NCBI RefSeq assembly: GCF_026151205.1
Contig: NC_087083.1
Location: forward strand, 4,876,460 to 4,940,459
DNA: 64,000 nt
Source: Bolinopsis microptera
Lineage: Eukaryota > Ctenophora > Tentaculata > Lobata > Bolinopsidae
Reading direction: 5' to 3'
Shown here: piece by piece, positions 1-12,700 of the stretch
Numbering within the stretch: position 1 is the stretch's first letter
Layout of the letters: each line of letters starts with the position of its first letter
Position numbers and translations under genes: made by a program
Notes under the pieces: generated by a model
Databases searched by the model: none
The model's input: only the letters and a program-made list of their open reading frames with translations
Told to the model about the DNA's origin: nothing

Positions 1-1599
1 TCTTGGGAGTTGTCCTCTTCTTATCCACTTTGTCGCCGTCGTGGAGTAGAGATCTTTTGAGTTTGTCTTGTCTTGCTTCTGAGGTATTCTCTCTGTCCTT
101 CTCGGAGTTCGTCAGAGAGATAGCCGTCTGTAGGATTCGTCTTCCTTGGTTGTCTCAACTCGTTACTGTGTGGGAAAGTTCTTTTAGAATTAGAGTCTCG
201 TTTCAGTCTCCAATTTGTAGGAACCTCCCGTGGGAGTAACTACTAACTAGTCACTAGGTCTACGCAATTTATAGGGCTCCATCCTATAAGAACCAGTATA
301 GGATCTAACTACGCCTGGTATATAGTACTGACTACAAGTCTTAATAACTTGCGGTCTAACTACTAGTAGCTAGAGCGCTCTAATGATGACTAGCTTGAGG
401 GTCTTCGGGATCGATAGTCTCCACCAGTATGGTGTTACTCTAATTCGCCAAGAACTTGTATCCTCCTGAAACTGTACGAGTTAAGCTTGTGATTAAATAC
501 GGCTTTCTGTGTCAAGGACTCAAATTTACTGGTGGCACTGCACACTTTTAGTAATTGTAACGACTCAACTTTCAATCATAGTCTCAGAGACTTGCAATAT
601 AGCAGTTTTAGTAGTTGTAGTGTAAGCGATTAATGACAGTATATGAAAAGACCAGCAGAACATCTGGTCATCAAGGTAAGTAGTATCAAGTATCATAGTA
701 TAGTACAATAAAATATAGTATCGACCGAGCTAACCGACCTTAGGATGAGTAGGAGGGGTGGACAGTTGAAGAGCTGGTTCTCTAATCTGCATATCGCCAC
801 CGCAGCTTAAAGAGTCGACTTTCCTCAACCAGTCCGGAGATGAGTCTGATCGCTGGCCGGAGATGAGTCTGATCATCTTCAGTCGCACGGAGGCAGAATC
901 AGGGCGTCATCTTAGGGATAAGGGCAGGAACAGAGTAGAAGTGAAGAGATCCAGAGGTTCAGTGTCGGAACGATCGGAGGCCGAGTGACCAACTCGAAGT
1001 TGGAGTAATGGAACTGAGTAGAAGTGGGGAGAAGTCCAGGTCGTCATCTCGGATAGTCTCCCAGGTTCTGTTAATTTACCGTTTAAACTCAGAGGTCCGA
1101 TAATTAATTGGTCGTATCGGCTCGGTTTCTCTCGTCCTGTCCCGGTGCACTGAAATATGAGATTTCGCCGTCAGGACACCGGTTCGGGGGCTCCGTGATT
1201 GGTTGCTATTCGTACGGTTGCCACGGTGATTGGCGCGCTCCACAGTTTGATGGAAGCCGTATCACTGCAACTCTTAATGAGCTTTCATTCGCTCCTAGAC
1301 AGATGTCCCGTCCGGTCCATCACGGTATGAACTAGGTATGAAGTGTAAGTGTCAACTCCCAGTGCTCAGTTATTAACTGAGCGACAAAAAGAATAGGGGG
1401 CCGAGGTTCTTACAAGAATCAAACAATAGGAATTCAGTCTTCTTTTCATTGAGTGATAATTTATTTACACTGAGCCATTTAAAGATTGTCATAAGTTCTA
1501 TTTTCATGTTTATAAATGTGCTAGATAGTAAATTAAACTTAGATCATTACTGAACATTTATTGGCCTCATGGAACAATATCCAATGCAAACTTATTAAA
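1..1599. other. Unassigned sequence, no supported gene
   Basis: I see no ORF with recognisable protein character and no RNA gene here. The only local structure is a short tandem duplication near 835-880, where a phrase containing ccggagatgagtctgatc occurs twice. Open frames at 3-239 and 1108-1335 have no motif or codon pattern that I trust. The stretch could be decayed transposon or regulatory DNA. Confidence 0.5.
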
Positions 1600-1882
1600 C
1601 CTAAGATGTAACTCAGTTAAGCTATCAGATCGTGTCCCTAAAGCAAGGTGGAAGCTCCTAGGTCATATCTTGCGTAGTGCTGATGACTCCCCCGCTGCAT
1701 TAGCGTTAAAGTTTGCTGTCACAACAAACTGTAAAGGGCGCGTCGGTGCGCATCGTAAGAATTTGTTCAAGATTATTGTGAATGATTTGACCCGTAGAGG
1801 TTTAAAACTTAACTCTTTGAATGATCTTAATAAGCTTAAGATATTAGCCGATGATAGAGTTGCTTGGAGAAACAAATTTTAA
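1600..1882 (+). pseudogene. 3' end of a LINE ORF2 (fragment)
   Basis: The plus frame reads as the C-terminal tail of a non-LTR retrotransposon polyprotein: a segment with RWKLLGHILRSADD, a basic middle, and an ending like WRNKF before the stop at 1880-1882. The short WxLLGHxLR phrase followed by a terminal WR motif is typical of the region after the reverse transcriptase in several LINE clades. No RT motifs precede it, so this is a 5'-truncated copy, the usual outcome of target-primed reverse transcription. It lies tail to tail with an RT fragment on the other strand. Confidence 0.6.
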
Positions 1883-1915
1883 CTCTAGCTGTCTTGATCT
1901 GTACTGATCACCATT

Positions 1916-2365
1916 TTAGGATGACTTGATTTCTTTTAGGGGTTTTGAATATTTTAATGGTGTAAACAGTTTCTTAATAATAAATGTGCTTCTGCAGGTT
2001 TGATCAAAGAATAGTGCACCATCATCTGCAAATAGAAAGGGCTTAGATAGGTTACAGGCATAAATGATGTCATTTATGAAGATACTAAATAATATAGGCC
2101 CAATGATGCTTCCTTGTGGTACACCATTCAGAACTTCTAAAAATGAACTTAGTTTGCCATTGATCCTAGTGCATTGATATCTACAAGATAAGAAGTTCTT
2201 AAACCAGGTTAAAGCAATGCCACCAATTCCATAATATGCCAATTTTTGAAGCAATATTTCATGATTCACTGTGTCAAAGGCCTTCTTAAGATCAAGAAAG
2301 ATGATTCCTGGTTTATAAGACTTAGATTTACTCATATATATTTCGTCCATCAGATCGTACATCAA
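1916..2365 (-). pseudogene. LINE reverse transcriptase fragment
   Basis: An open reading frame of about 149 codons covers the palm part of a non-LTR reverse transcriptase. In order it shows FLDLKKAFDTVNHEILL (RT motif with the first catalytic Asp), GVPQGSIIGPILFSIFINDI, and FADDGALFF in place of the usual YADDT, which keeps the two catalytic Asp residues. Endonuclease and C-terminal regions are missing on both sides. It is therefore a fragment of an otherwise lost element, probably CR1/Jockey-like, and unlikely to be functional. Confidence 0.85.
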
Positions 2366-3009
2366 ATAAGTTGTGGAGTGAAACTAGATCTTATCTAGCG
2401 TCTTAAATGTGTTTGTGTCACAATTAGGATGTGTGACCCTGTTCTGTTTATAGTTGTTATTATGGGTTGCAGTCTTGATGTGACAGAAAGTCTACACTTT
2501 AATATGCTTAAGTTTATATTGTGTAGTTCCAGGATATAAAATGCAACTTCAAGGTGGATATTATCTATTGAAGAGCTGGCGAAAGATTATGGCCTTTGTA
2601 TCAACAGTTATAACAATGATGTTTCTATTAAGTCTACTCAAGGAGGCTACTATAGCCAGCTTCAAGTCCTAATGTTTTGAGCTTCAGGGCATGCTTAAAT
2701 TCGATCTACAAATACAGTGTACTATTTTTTATTAAACTTTTGTTTTATTTTTTATTATAGTGGCTAAACAGACTGTCTGATTTAATTTTATTAGTTCTCT
2801 ACTTGGACAAATTTGCATTTACATCTGATTATTTTATTCTTCAGCTGTAGCAATGATGTTACGAAAAAATAGCTTGTCAATATCTTCCAGTATTACATCT
2901 ATAAGCAGACACAAAAGCAGTGGACCCCCACCATTGGCTGAGAAAATACATACTGACAAGCATTTTCTTGGACATGCTAGAAGTCGGCTTGACAGGTAAT
3001 ACTCAAAGA
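2366..3009. other. Intergenic, no supported gene
   Basis: AT-rich sequence between the RT fragment and a MITE copy. A short plausible coding phrase near 2560-2690 could be an upstream exon of the following gene, but I cannot connect it by splice signals and frame, so it is not called. Confidence 0.4.
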
Positions 3010-3173
3010 GTCACATATTGCGTCCAATCATTTTTTGGCCCATTTTTAACCCCCCCCCCCTCCCCCTCTGTAATCAGTTTTATACATAGCTATTGTGTCA
3101 AAATTACACTAGCATAATCAATTGGAAACCCCCCTCCCCCATCAGCTGATTACGTAATATGTGAACGACCCCT
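3010..3173. mobile_element. MITE, TTACGTAAT family, copy A
   Basis: One of three copies of a short element ending in a conserved inverted terminus (gtcacatattgcgt at the left, ttacgtaatatgtgaacga at the right). The interior has a poly-C stretch and a conserved core around tacatagctattgtgtca. Copies B (13822-13951) and C (44447-44606) share the core and terminus. I see no coding capacity, and target duplications are not clear. Confidence 0.7.
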
Positions 3174-3372
3174 TACACTATAATTTTTCTTTCGTTAATT
3201 ATGCTTGTTGCATTCACAAATGCAGCAGTTCATATTTTCATTAATTAGACAATACGTCTAGATCCTGTCCTTCAGATTCAACTGTTCAAATGTTTTTTAA
3301 AGAATCATATCACACTCAACTGAAATGAAATAGTTGTTCTGTCTATTTACTGGACATTTTTTCAGATTGGGA

Positions 3373-4639
3373 ATGCACAGGACTATGTCATTGAGGAAAG
3401 TGCCTATTCAAGCCCAATCAACGAACAGTTTTAAAGGTATGACTCCTATTTTTATGTACTAACCACTGCTATTTTGATATCTTTAAATTTGTATTTTCGT
3501 TGGTTGTTATTTTCTGCCTGTCAAAAGTTTTTGTTTATCATCATCTGTACTGTACGACTAGCTATAACCTCACTCCCTGACCCCCCAGACGTTAAGATGC
3601 CTGTTGACAGTGTAGTTGGAATCCTTAGCAAGCGCAAGATTGAGAAGCAAAACTGTGATGTAGGAGAGTCGACCATAATGCAATCACAGAGAGAGATATC
3701 CAAGAATGTGGACAAGTGGGTTTTTTAATTTTGTATTTCATTGATTTTATAAAGATAAGGCATTGGTTTTGAATGAAAGATTATTTCTAAAACTTAAACT
3801 GATATGCAGCTTTGCAGAAAGTTGAGCAACATAGCTGACAGCTCATACTTCTCTGAAGATGTCACACCTACAAACTGTCAGTACACAAAGGAGTTAGAAC
3901 TCAGAGATTGCAAGGTACTTATTAGTTTTAGTCCAAGTTTGAATGTTTTTAGAGTTGAAACATTTAGAGTTGAATAAAGTGAACCAAAGTGGACATTCTT
4001 TATTTATAAAGTTAACTTTGAGTAATACTGTGAGTAGATAAGGGACATCATCTAATCACAACTGTTCTATGCTCATTGCCCAAGTATCTATTGTTGATAC
4101 AGTCATAACTTTAACAACTTATCAATTTTAAAAGCCGACTTATTTTCAGGCAGAGGACAAATTGTTAAAGTTCCCAATTGACAATGAAAATGTTGTTTGG
4201 GAAGAAAGTCATATCCCTTTTACAGATCACATTTTCCTTAACAAGTGATTATTTTTTATTTTTATGTTAATTTCAGTAGAACAAACATTTAACTCCTAAT
4301 AAAAGTAGGTGCAGTACTCAGAAAATGTCTAATATTTTAACGGACTTTATTTTTTTAATTGTTTAGCTTTATTCCTTCACAACAAGTCTTAGCTAGAAAG
4401 TAACTACAGTATATAATAATTAATAATATTAATTAAAAAGTATTGTCACTTTTTCCAGGTACTTGGTCCTATTTCCACCTGTAACCCACCGCTTCATGGA
4501 GACGATTATCAGCGCATTGCAAAATAATCCTGATCTCACAGCAGACAAGAAAAAACAAATAATCTGGAGTTATTTAAACTATTTTAACTTCCACAGCGAG
4601 TTACTGGAGGAAGATGAGGAAGACATTCTCACGATATAA
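3373..4639 (+). CDS. MRPS31: Mitochondrial small-subunit ribosomal protein mS31 (MRPS31-like)
   Basis: Spliced gene read as five exons: 3373-3436, 3589-3715, 3818-3914, 4150-4244 and 4459-4639. All introns are GT-AG and the frame is continuous, giving about 187 residues. The C-terminal half has the order I associate with mS31: a LLKFPIDNEN block, a PFxDHIFL block, an FPPVTHRFMETIISAL block, then WSYLNYFNFHSELL near the end. The first 21 residues (MHRTMSLRKVP...) are basic and lack acids, as a mitochondrial presequence would. An acceptor (tttttcag) lies 7 bases before this ATG, so a non-coding or further coding exon may lie upstream. Vertebrate mS31 is about twice as long with a poorly conserved N-terminal half. 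The protein would act in the mitoribosomal small subunit. The family call rests on remembered motifs. Confidence 0.72.
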
Positions 4640-4904
4640 ACATTGTTTTAAAATAATTCTTGAAAATAAGGTTGAGAATTTCTTTTTTATCTTAAACCTG
4701 TCAAACTTGTACAATGGAAGAACATAATAAATGCAGTGGTGTGTATGGTGATTATGAACATTACAAGATTGATACAATTATTCTCTATAATTTAATAGAG
4801 TAGAATGCAAATTTTGTAAAATCTTATGTTTATTTTGGACATGCTAACTGGTGTTTTACGTTAAATGCTGTACCAGAAATACAGAAATTATTTCTTCATC
4901 CTGC

Positions 4905-5192
4905 ACTGTGTTATTCACTGAATTTATTGTGTTATTCACTGTGTTATTCACTGTGTTATTCACTGTGTTATTCACTGTGTTATTCACTGTTATTCACTGT
5001 GTTATTCACTGTGTTATTCACTGTGTTATTCACTGTTTTATTCACTGTGTTATTCACTGTGTTATTCACTGTGTTATTCACTGTGTTATTCACTGTGTTA
5101 TTCACTGTGTTATTCACTGTGCTATTCACTGTGCTATTCACTGTGCTATTCACTGTGCTATTCACTGTGCTATTCACTGTGCTATTCACTGA
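4905..5192. repeat. 12-bp minisatellite (gttattcactgt)n
   Basis: About two dozen head-to-tail copies of a 12-bp unit, changing from gtgttattcact to gtgctattcact in the right third. One copy near 4985-5000 is shortened and one near 5035 carries a ttt variant. Because the period is divisible by three, the array stays open in several frames on both strands, giving periodic artificial peptides. It lies between the mS31-like and LicD genes. Confidence 0.95.
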
Positions 5193-5398
5193 ATTCCAAT
5201 GTGATTTCCATAGCAAACTTAAATTATTCCCCTATGACCCCATATTTCATGCATGGTGATATTACATTTTATATTTATATTTAAGTTATTTAAATTCTCA
5301 TGCATCTCTTCAGTTTCAGCAAAAAGTTTTAGCAAAAAGTTTCAGCAAAAAAGGTTTTTCAGCAAAAAAGGTTAATCTGTAGATCATTGGTTATAACA

Positions 5399-6226
5399 AT
5401 GACTGATAACGGCCACCACGAAAATGATGATAATATACCTGAAGAAAGTGTATTTTCATTGCTTTTTGACGACTCTGAACATGAATTTATAGCCCCAACG
5501 GCCAAAATCTCAAAAGAAGATGTCCATCAGCACTTTCTACTAAAAAACCTCGCTACAGAACTTTACGACTTGCTAAAATGCACACATGCCATTTTCAAAC
5601 ATTTTGGCATAAACTACTGGTTAACAGGCGGATCAATGATTGGTCACGTGAGACATAGTGGAATTATCCCCTGGGATGATGACATTGATATCTGCTGTTT
5701 TCGGGAAAACAAGGAGAAGATATTTAGTGAGGAGGTCCAGGAAGCGTTCAGGTTGAACAATGTTAAGGTTATTGACAACCAAACATTTGATATTATAGAC
5801 TCAACGCTGTCCAAGATATACCGACACACTGCCAACAGTAAAGCCAATACATCTGGCAAAGTACCATATCCTTTCATTGACATATTTTACATGAAAAAAC
5901 CAGACAAATATAATGACACTATAAGGTTCCTCTCGAAATGTAACGACAACCATTATATCTATCCAGATGAGCTTTTCCCCATCCAACAAATTAGCTTCGG
6001 TCCTGTCACAGCTAATGCACCACGTGACCCGTTACCTCAGCTGGATCGAGGGTATGGTAAGAAGTGGCCTAAGGAAGGGCAGATTCACATTTATGATCAC
6101 GTGACTAAGCAACGTAAAGATGGACCCATTAAGAAATTTGATGTTTCTCCTTTTTTAAATGTTAGTGCTGCTTATGATGCTAGTTTGATAACGAGTAAAG
6201 TGATACTGCCTCATGCTGGAATGTAG
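5399..6226 (+). CDS. LicD/fukutin-type phosphotransferase family protein
   Basis: Single-exon ORF of 275 residues starting at the ATG at 5399; the frame is open a few codons further upstream but without ATG. The LicD signature is clear near residues 80-105: NYWLTGGSMIGHVRH followed by SGIIPWDDDIDI, the nucleotidyltransferase-fold site whose Asp residues bind the metal. A later YPFIDIFYM block also matches the family. LicD proteins transfer phosphocholine or ribitol phosphate onto glycans (bacterial LicD; animal fukutin and FKRP). There is no signal peptide or membrane anchor, unlike fukutin, so a cytosolic location is inferred. A run of cagcaaaaaag phrases with possible splice acceptors lies just upstream. 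The substrate cannot be inferred. Confidence 0.85.
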   Translation: MTDNGHHENDDNIPEESVFSLLFDDSEHEFIAPTAKISKEDVHQHFLLKNLATELYDLLKCTHAIFKHFGINYWLTGGSMIGHVRHSGIIPWDDDIDICCFRENKEKIFSEEVQEAFRLNNVKVIDNQTFDIIDSTLSKIYRHTANSKANTSGKVPYPFIDIFYMKKPDKYNDTIRFLSKCNDNHYIYPDELFPIQQISFGPVTANAPRDPLPQLDRGYGKKWPKEGQIHIYDHVTKQRKDGPIKKFDVSPFLNVSAAYDASLITSKVILPHAGM

Positions 6227-6702
6227 GTGCATGTGATCAAGTGCATATTTTTAAGGATCCAGTATTTTATTGTTTTCAATATTTATCTGCAAGATATGAT
6301 TAGAGACTCATATCATGGTGACTCATTGTAACTTGTTGTCCCATTTTCAATTCTAAGCTTGGTGAGCGTAGCTTCTCTGTAGTATATTGAAGTGCGTGCT
6401 CTAAAGTGAATTTTCTTAGGAAATACTAATTGATATCGATGTTTATCATTTTTAATTAAAACGTCAAATATGCTTCACTAGGATAAGAAATGTGTATTTT
6501 ATATTCTATTTATTGATAAAAACTTGCTGGAATCTAAGTATCATTATTGAGAACATGTCCTCATTTTATTCTGTTGTACTAGTTCAATTTTTCAAAAATG
6601 TGGTTAGCATTCCTGAAGATTACTTAACACCACTAAAAACTATGATCACAACTTAAAATCGCATTAAACTTCACACACACGTGACTAGGAGCGAAGGCAC
6701 AC

Positions 6703-9700
6703 ATGGGACCCGGCGAGAATTCTATAGACTGTTCGTGCTGCACGGGATCTAGAGTCAGGAGGTACCTCAAGTCAAAGCTACCCTGCATAGCATGGATGAG
6801 AGCGTACAATTTGAAATGTCTTCAGGGTGATATCATCGCTGGTTTGTTTACTTTTATTTTTTAGTTTGTTACTGGCCGTATGTTACTTTCTGAGTCGGTG
6901 AACTATGGATATGGTAGCGCCATGAGAACGTACCTTTACTTTGTCCCTTAATATTTCCAATCAAGTCATCATGTGCTATGCCATGAATGAAAAATCATCA
7001 TCAGATTTACGGTTGTGCAACTGATATGCTACTATTAATATAACACATTGAAAATAAATGTTGATGACTCCGACAGACTCCAACCCCTCTTTTGCTCAGG
7101 ATTAACGGTTGATATAATGGTGTAACCCCTCTTTTGTTCAGGATTAACGGTTGGTATGATGGTGTAACCCCTCTTTTGCTCAGGATTACCGGTTGGTATG
7201 ATGGTGTAACCCCTCTTTTGCTCAGGATTAACGGTTGGTATGATGGTGATCCCACAAGGTCTAGCATACGCTCATTTAGCAGAACTTCCTCCTAACTTTG
7301 GACTTTACGCATCGTTCATTGGTGTCCTTGTTTACATTTTCACTGGAACATCAAAAGACATCACGTGAGTAGACCTAGTTAATCAAACAGTTAATCGAGC
7401 CAGGAATTTTAAACTTAGACTTAAAGAATGTTACATTTAGAAGTGGATTCTGCTGGGAAAGTGAGGCATATTTTTGACACGTGACAGCAATAAACCAATC
7501 ATCAAAAACTATTAAGTAATCAAACCCCAGAATCACTGTCACGTGTCAAAACAAGATGCCTCACCTCCCCACCAGAATCCACATCTGTTGTGTCTCCGAT
7601 TAAAATCTATATTTCTAGCAGGAACCACCTGACAGCAGTTCCCTCATTTTCTCATGCTTATTTTAAAATATCGTACTATGATACTAACCTTGACCATCCA
7701 ACTGCAGGATAGGTCCAACAGCCATAATGTCACAGATAGTTGCGGAAGTAGCTAAAGGTAATACTAAGCTTGCAATCTGCTGTAGCCTTGTCGCTGGATG
7801 TTTTCAGGTACTTTTAATGATTGCTCTTTTAATGTATGCTTTACTTATGATGTTTGCTATTTATAAGTGTAAAATGATCTGTTGCTCCGGTGATTAATAG
7901 TCCGGTCATTAATAGCTTTTCTTGCTGAAGATTTATTAGTTAATTATGGTTTCTTTATATTTATATTTTTGGCCTTGTGGAAATTTTGGCCTTGTGGAAA
8001 TTTTTGGCCTTGTGGAAATTGTCGGTTAATAATAGATTTGCTTTTTGATGAGCAACAGCAACCAGGAATTGCTCTGAAATTCGTTATTTTTGAGTACATA
8101 TTCCTTGAGAACCAGCTAGAAAAAACAATTAATCAAAAAATCAACAAGTAAAGTTCAAAACAACAAGTTAATTTTCATAAGATTCAGATTTTATCCACAA
8201 TAAATCACTAAATTTATAAAAGTCTCTATAATCCCCGTTTGATGCTCAGGTACTAATTGACATCACTTCATCATATAATATAATCACCCCTTCACAACAT
8301 CATCCCTAGCTGAAGACGATTAACACATATATTTTGAAAGTTCCTGCTAAAACAAACTTCTCGTATCTCTTATATGTTTTAAAACAAATCCCCCTCCAGG
8401 TACTAATGGGATCCTTCTTTCTGGGGTTTGTGGTGTGGGTTATCAGTACACCCATACTGTGTGGCTTTACTACAGCCGCCGCCCTTACTATAGCAGTCGG
8501 ACAACTTTCTAAACTACTTGGAATTAAAGGTGTTAGGTGAGTAAAGGTGTTAGGTGTTGCAGGCGTTATGTTGCAGGCCTGAGGCGTTAGGGATGACCAT
8601 TATTCGACAGTAATGCCGTACTAAACTTCACTTTTTTAATATACCGTTTCTTAACATATCACCATTATATATTAGTCGACAACTAATTGTTTTGAAACAC
8701 TGAGTGGAGACTCTCACTTCGTCACCAACTATCAAACTATATAATCGACCCACTCATAAGAGCTAAGAAATATTACCAATATCACCATTATCTGCGTAAT
8801 AAAAACCCAAAGATTTACATTCCAGGAGGCAGTTCTGGCGCAACATTTACGACACTTTCTCTAAGATAAAACAAACAAGATGGCCTGATGCGGTAATGGG
8901 ATTAATTTGTTTGGTCGTGCTGTTCGCTCTGAGGTACCTTCAGAGGTGGACTGAGGCTAAGCGAAACAGGTGCTGGTTATTTTTTATTGCTTTTGCTGTG
9001 GTTATTTAGAAATTACTGAGTATAAGTTTAACTTAATAGTGGTTTTATTAACCTTTATAATTGAATTTTAATAACTTGTTGGCGATGCATTGTTTTACAA
9101 ATACAAATGATTGTCTCTCAAAACATTTTGATAAATCCATGATTTAAATCTCAATTTAATCTATTGAGTATGTAATCAGGGTGACGAGTCTCAAACTAAC
9201 TGAAGGATGTTCAAAGTATATGTATATAATAATTTGGAGACACTGTAATAACATAACCTCGGTTAATTATATTCTTAGTTAGTTTACATTGGTGGAGTTT
9301 TGCTTTTAAATTTATCAGTATCAACAGCTTGTTTTAAGAAACGTTTGGTTATCTCAGCTGTATAAATCAATCACTGACAGCCAATTGTATATTTATAATT
9401 AGCTTATGCAAATATTGTCGTACTGATTACAAACTAAATCTGTGTGTATCATGTGTGTTAGAATAACATTGTTAGTTCTTTGTGATACAGTGCGATGTCA
9501 TTACATTAAATAAATAGTCACATACTTGTACCCTACATGTGTGTACAATTCAGTTATTAGACTAAACAGAAACCGAAAGTAATTCTGACACGTGACTCCG
9601 TACTAGCTACAAACAGAAACCGAAAGTAATTCTGACTCCCTACTAGCTACAAACAGAAACCGAAACGACGACACAGAAACAACACAATAACAGGCACGGA

Positions 9701-12700
9701 CCTGTACCTGTTCTCCCCTCCGAATGTTAGTCACGTGGACTTGACAGAGAACTCACCAACAGAACACATCCCGCTTACTGACCTACAACGACAAATTAGT
9801 GTTCTGACGTTGGTGTTATCTGTGATCTGTGATCTGTGATCTGTGATCTGTGATCTGTGATCTGTGATCTGTGATCTGTGATCTGTGATCTGTGATCTGT
9901 GATCTGTGATCTGTGATCTGTGATCTGTGAATACTGTTTATGTTCCCCAGAAAAGTAATCATCACTTATTTTGCGATATAAAATATCATCTGCTTGCCAA
10001 CCTTCTCACAGTCAATGAGAATGTTATGAGGTTTAGAAAGTAACTCGTGATGGTTATAACATTCTTTAAATATAATATCTATAATTGAGTGTAACTGTAG
10101 ACATTAGAGGACCTCTCTGATGTAACTTCTATTGTCGTTGTGTATAATTAATAATTACGTGCGGTGACTGTTTTAACTGTTTAGATATTACATAAGACTT
10201 TTAAACCGTGCTGTAAAATTTCATTCCTCTCTTGTATACTAGGTCTCGCTTTAATGACTTAAATGTATCTTTTTTTCGGTGTACTTTAAATGTGCAAGTG
10301 TGTAATAAATGTTAGAATTTATTCATCTATTTATTATGTATTTAAAACATCGCCGCCCCAGGTTCAGCTGTTTGACCGGTTTATTGGACAATGTACAACA
10401 TGTACATTGTACACATGTACAGCATGTACATTGTACAATGTATAACATGTACATTGTACAATGTATTTAAACATGTACAACATGTACATACTACATGTAT
10501 AACACCGCCTCCCCCCAGAGCAGACACCCAACCCACCTACCACATCTCCCGTCGTAAGAGCACCGCCCTTCACGTGGCCTGGTTCATCGGCGTCTCCCGC
10601 AACATCATCATCGTCATCTGTGCTACCATCACCGCGTACCTCATCACCAAAAACATGTCCGACTCATCAGGTAAATAATCAGTTTCGCTTTGCCATGTGT
10701 TTCACTTTCACTTTCACTTTCAGAGTTGAAGCACGGAGGAATATAAGGTTACAGAACGCAGTGAGCACGGTGGGCTGGCTGTTTTGTATCAGCCGGAATA
10801 TTGTTGTTGTTGGTATAGCGACGGGCATTGCTTTCTCTGCTAGTAACGGTACCGTTATTGTAACTCCGTGTAGTACAATTTAATGGTACACCCCTTCTTC
10901 GTAGTATACATAGTATGTATACATTAATATTATGCAATTAGTACATGATAATTGAACAGTCTTTTTTCTTATATTGTATGTTTGAAATGATGGCTTGACA
11001 CACGTGTAACTTGTATGATGATTAAATCTAAAATATAATGTCAGTCATGAATTATTGAAGAAACAAGTTATCGTGCAACTGCAACTGACAGTTAGAATGC
11101 CATGGCAGCTTACAGCCCCCGCCCCCCCCTCCCCCCCCCCCCCCCCCCCCCCCTCCCGTCCCCACCCCCCCCCCCCCACCCCCCTCCCCACCCCCCCTAC
11201 AGTCAGCTCTGTAATTCAGATTTTATGATTCTGTGATTATAGAGTATTAAAGGTACTACTTGTACAGTGAAGTGCCTTCAAGAGATAGTGTCATATTATT
11301 ACGTAGGAGAGTGTCGGGTAACATCTTGCAAACTTGAAATTTAACACTAGGACATTGATAATATTTTATTCCGTAATTTGATATTTGTGAGTAGATTTTA
11401 ATTTACAATTACTTCAAAAATTTGATAATTCGCGTGTTTATGATTAGATATAATTACTTGTCCACATTATTGAATATAATTTAAACTATGGATGTCGTAA
11501 TTTAATATGTAAAGATGTAATAACTTATTGTATGTGACAAGAGAAACACCATCTTAAGACGCGAGGAGAGTGAGGACTCCTCAAACTTCGATAAATATAT
11601 TCCTTCTGTAACGTCCTCAATAAATTTAATAGATTTTAAGTGTTGTAATTAGTTTAAAACTGCATTAAAACTACTTTAAATCATACATATGTAATATGTA
11701 ATATGTAATATGTAATATGTAATATGTAATATGTAATATGTAATATGTAATATGTAATTATATGTAATATGTAGTATGTAATATAATATGTAATATGTAG
11801 TATGTATCAATATGTAGTATGTAGTATGTAATATGTAAATATATAGTATGTACTATGTAATATGTAATATGTGTGATAAGGTAGTAATTTTCATGATGCC
11901 TCACCTTGAGGAGGACAATACGGCCCCCTGATAATCAGGGTCCACGGTGATCGGATCACTAAAGGCGGTTATGTTGTGGTCCAATCAGCAGTCTAACATT
12001 GAACACCGTGATATACACTGTTGACTGTACACTGTGTTGCGTAGTTATAAGTCACCTGATCTTTAACAGCAGTAACACTAACAGCATCTATACTCTATTA
12101 TAGTGTCGAATATAAATTATATAATGGGCTTAAATGCTACATTTTAGTTCGAGATCCTCTTATCTTATTCTTTATCGGCCCTAATTTTATTTGGCCAACC
12201 AAGAAGTGTTTCCGGTCATAAGTATAGCCACAGAAGCCACATTTCGCAAAATCAGGGCCGGATAAACAAGTGTAACAACAAGTGTAACAACAAGTGTAAC
12301 AACAAGTACAGTGTAACAACAAGTGTAACAACAAGTGTAACAGCAAGTGTAACAACAAGTGTTACAACAAGTGTAACAACAAGTGTAACAACAAGTGTAA
12401 CAACAACAACAAGCTTAAATTTAGTGTGTATTTCAGGCACCACACCGTTCACAATGGTTGGGAATATAACCGGGGGACTTCCCAAACCAAGAGTAGATCA
12501 GTTCTCTTACATTTTCAACAATGATGGTAAGTTGAAGGAAAGTTATTAATTAAATTACATTAAATTACATTAAAAATAATTTAAATTAAAGAATAGTAAA
12601 GGTAAAGGAAAATTATTACGCAAGCTTTTTTCCTTCACCGACCCGTAAACAACTCTACGAGTAGCTTTTGTGTAGAATTTACAGGCGTTTCTAAATTATG

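Noticed and set aside
640-700. Possible LTR primer-binding region (aacatctggtcatcaag)
   Set aside because: No matching LTR pair or gag/pol was found, and tRNA complementarity could not be established by eye.
4927-5259. Long repeat-coded ORFs (VLFT, CYSL and VNNT types) over the 12-bp array
   Set aside because: Period divisible by three keeps frames open. No start context or non-repeat domain exists.
7984-8160. Plus ORF with WPCGNF repeats
   Set aside because: Short tandem duplication of ttggccttgtggaaa in an SLC26 intron, no splice support.
9700-9826. Open stretch with [16 protein letters not shown]-like translation
   Set aside because: Looks protein-like, but no acceptor joins it to SLC26 exon 5 in the required phase, and it runs into the heptamer satellite.
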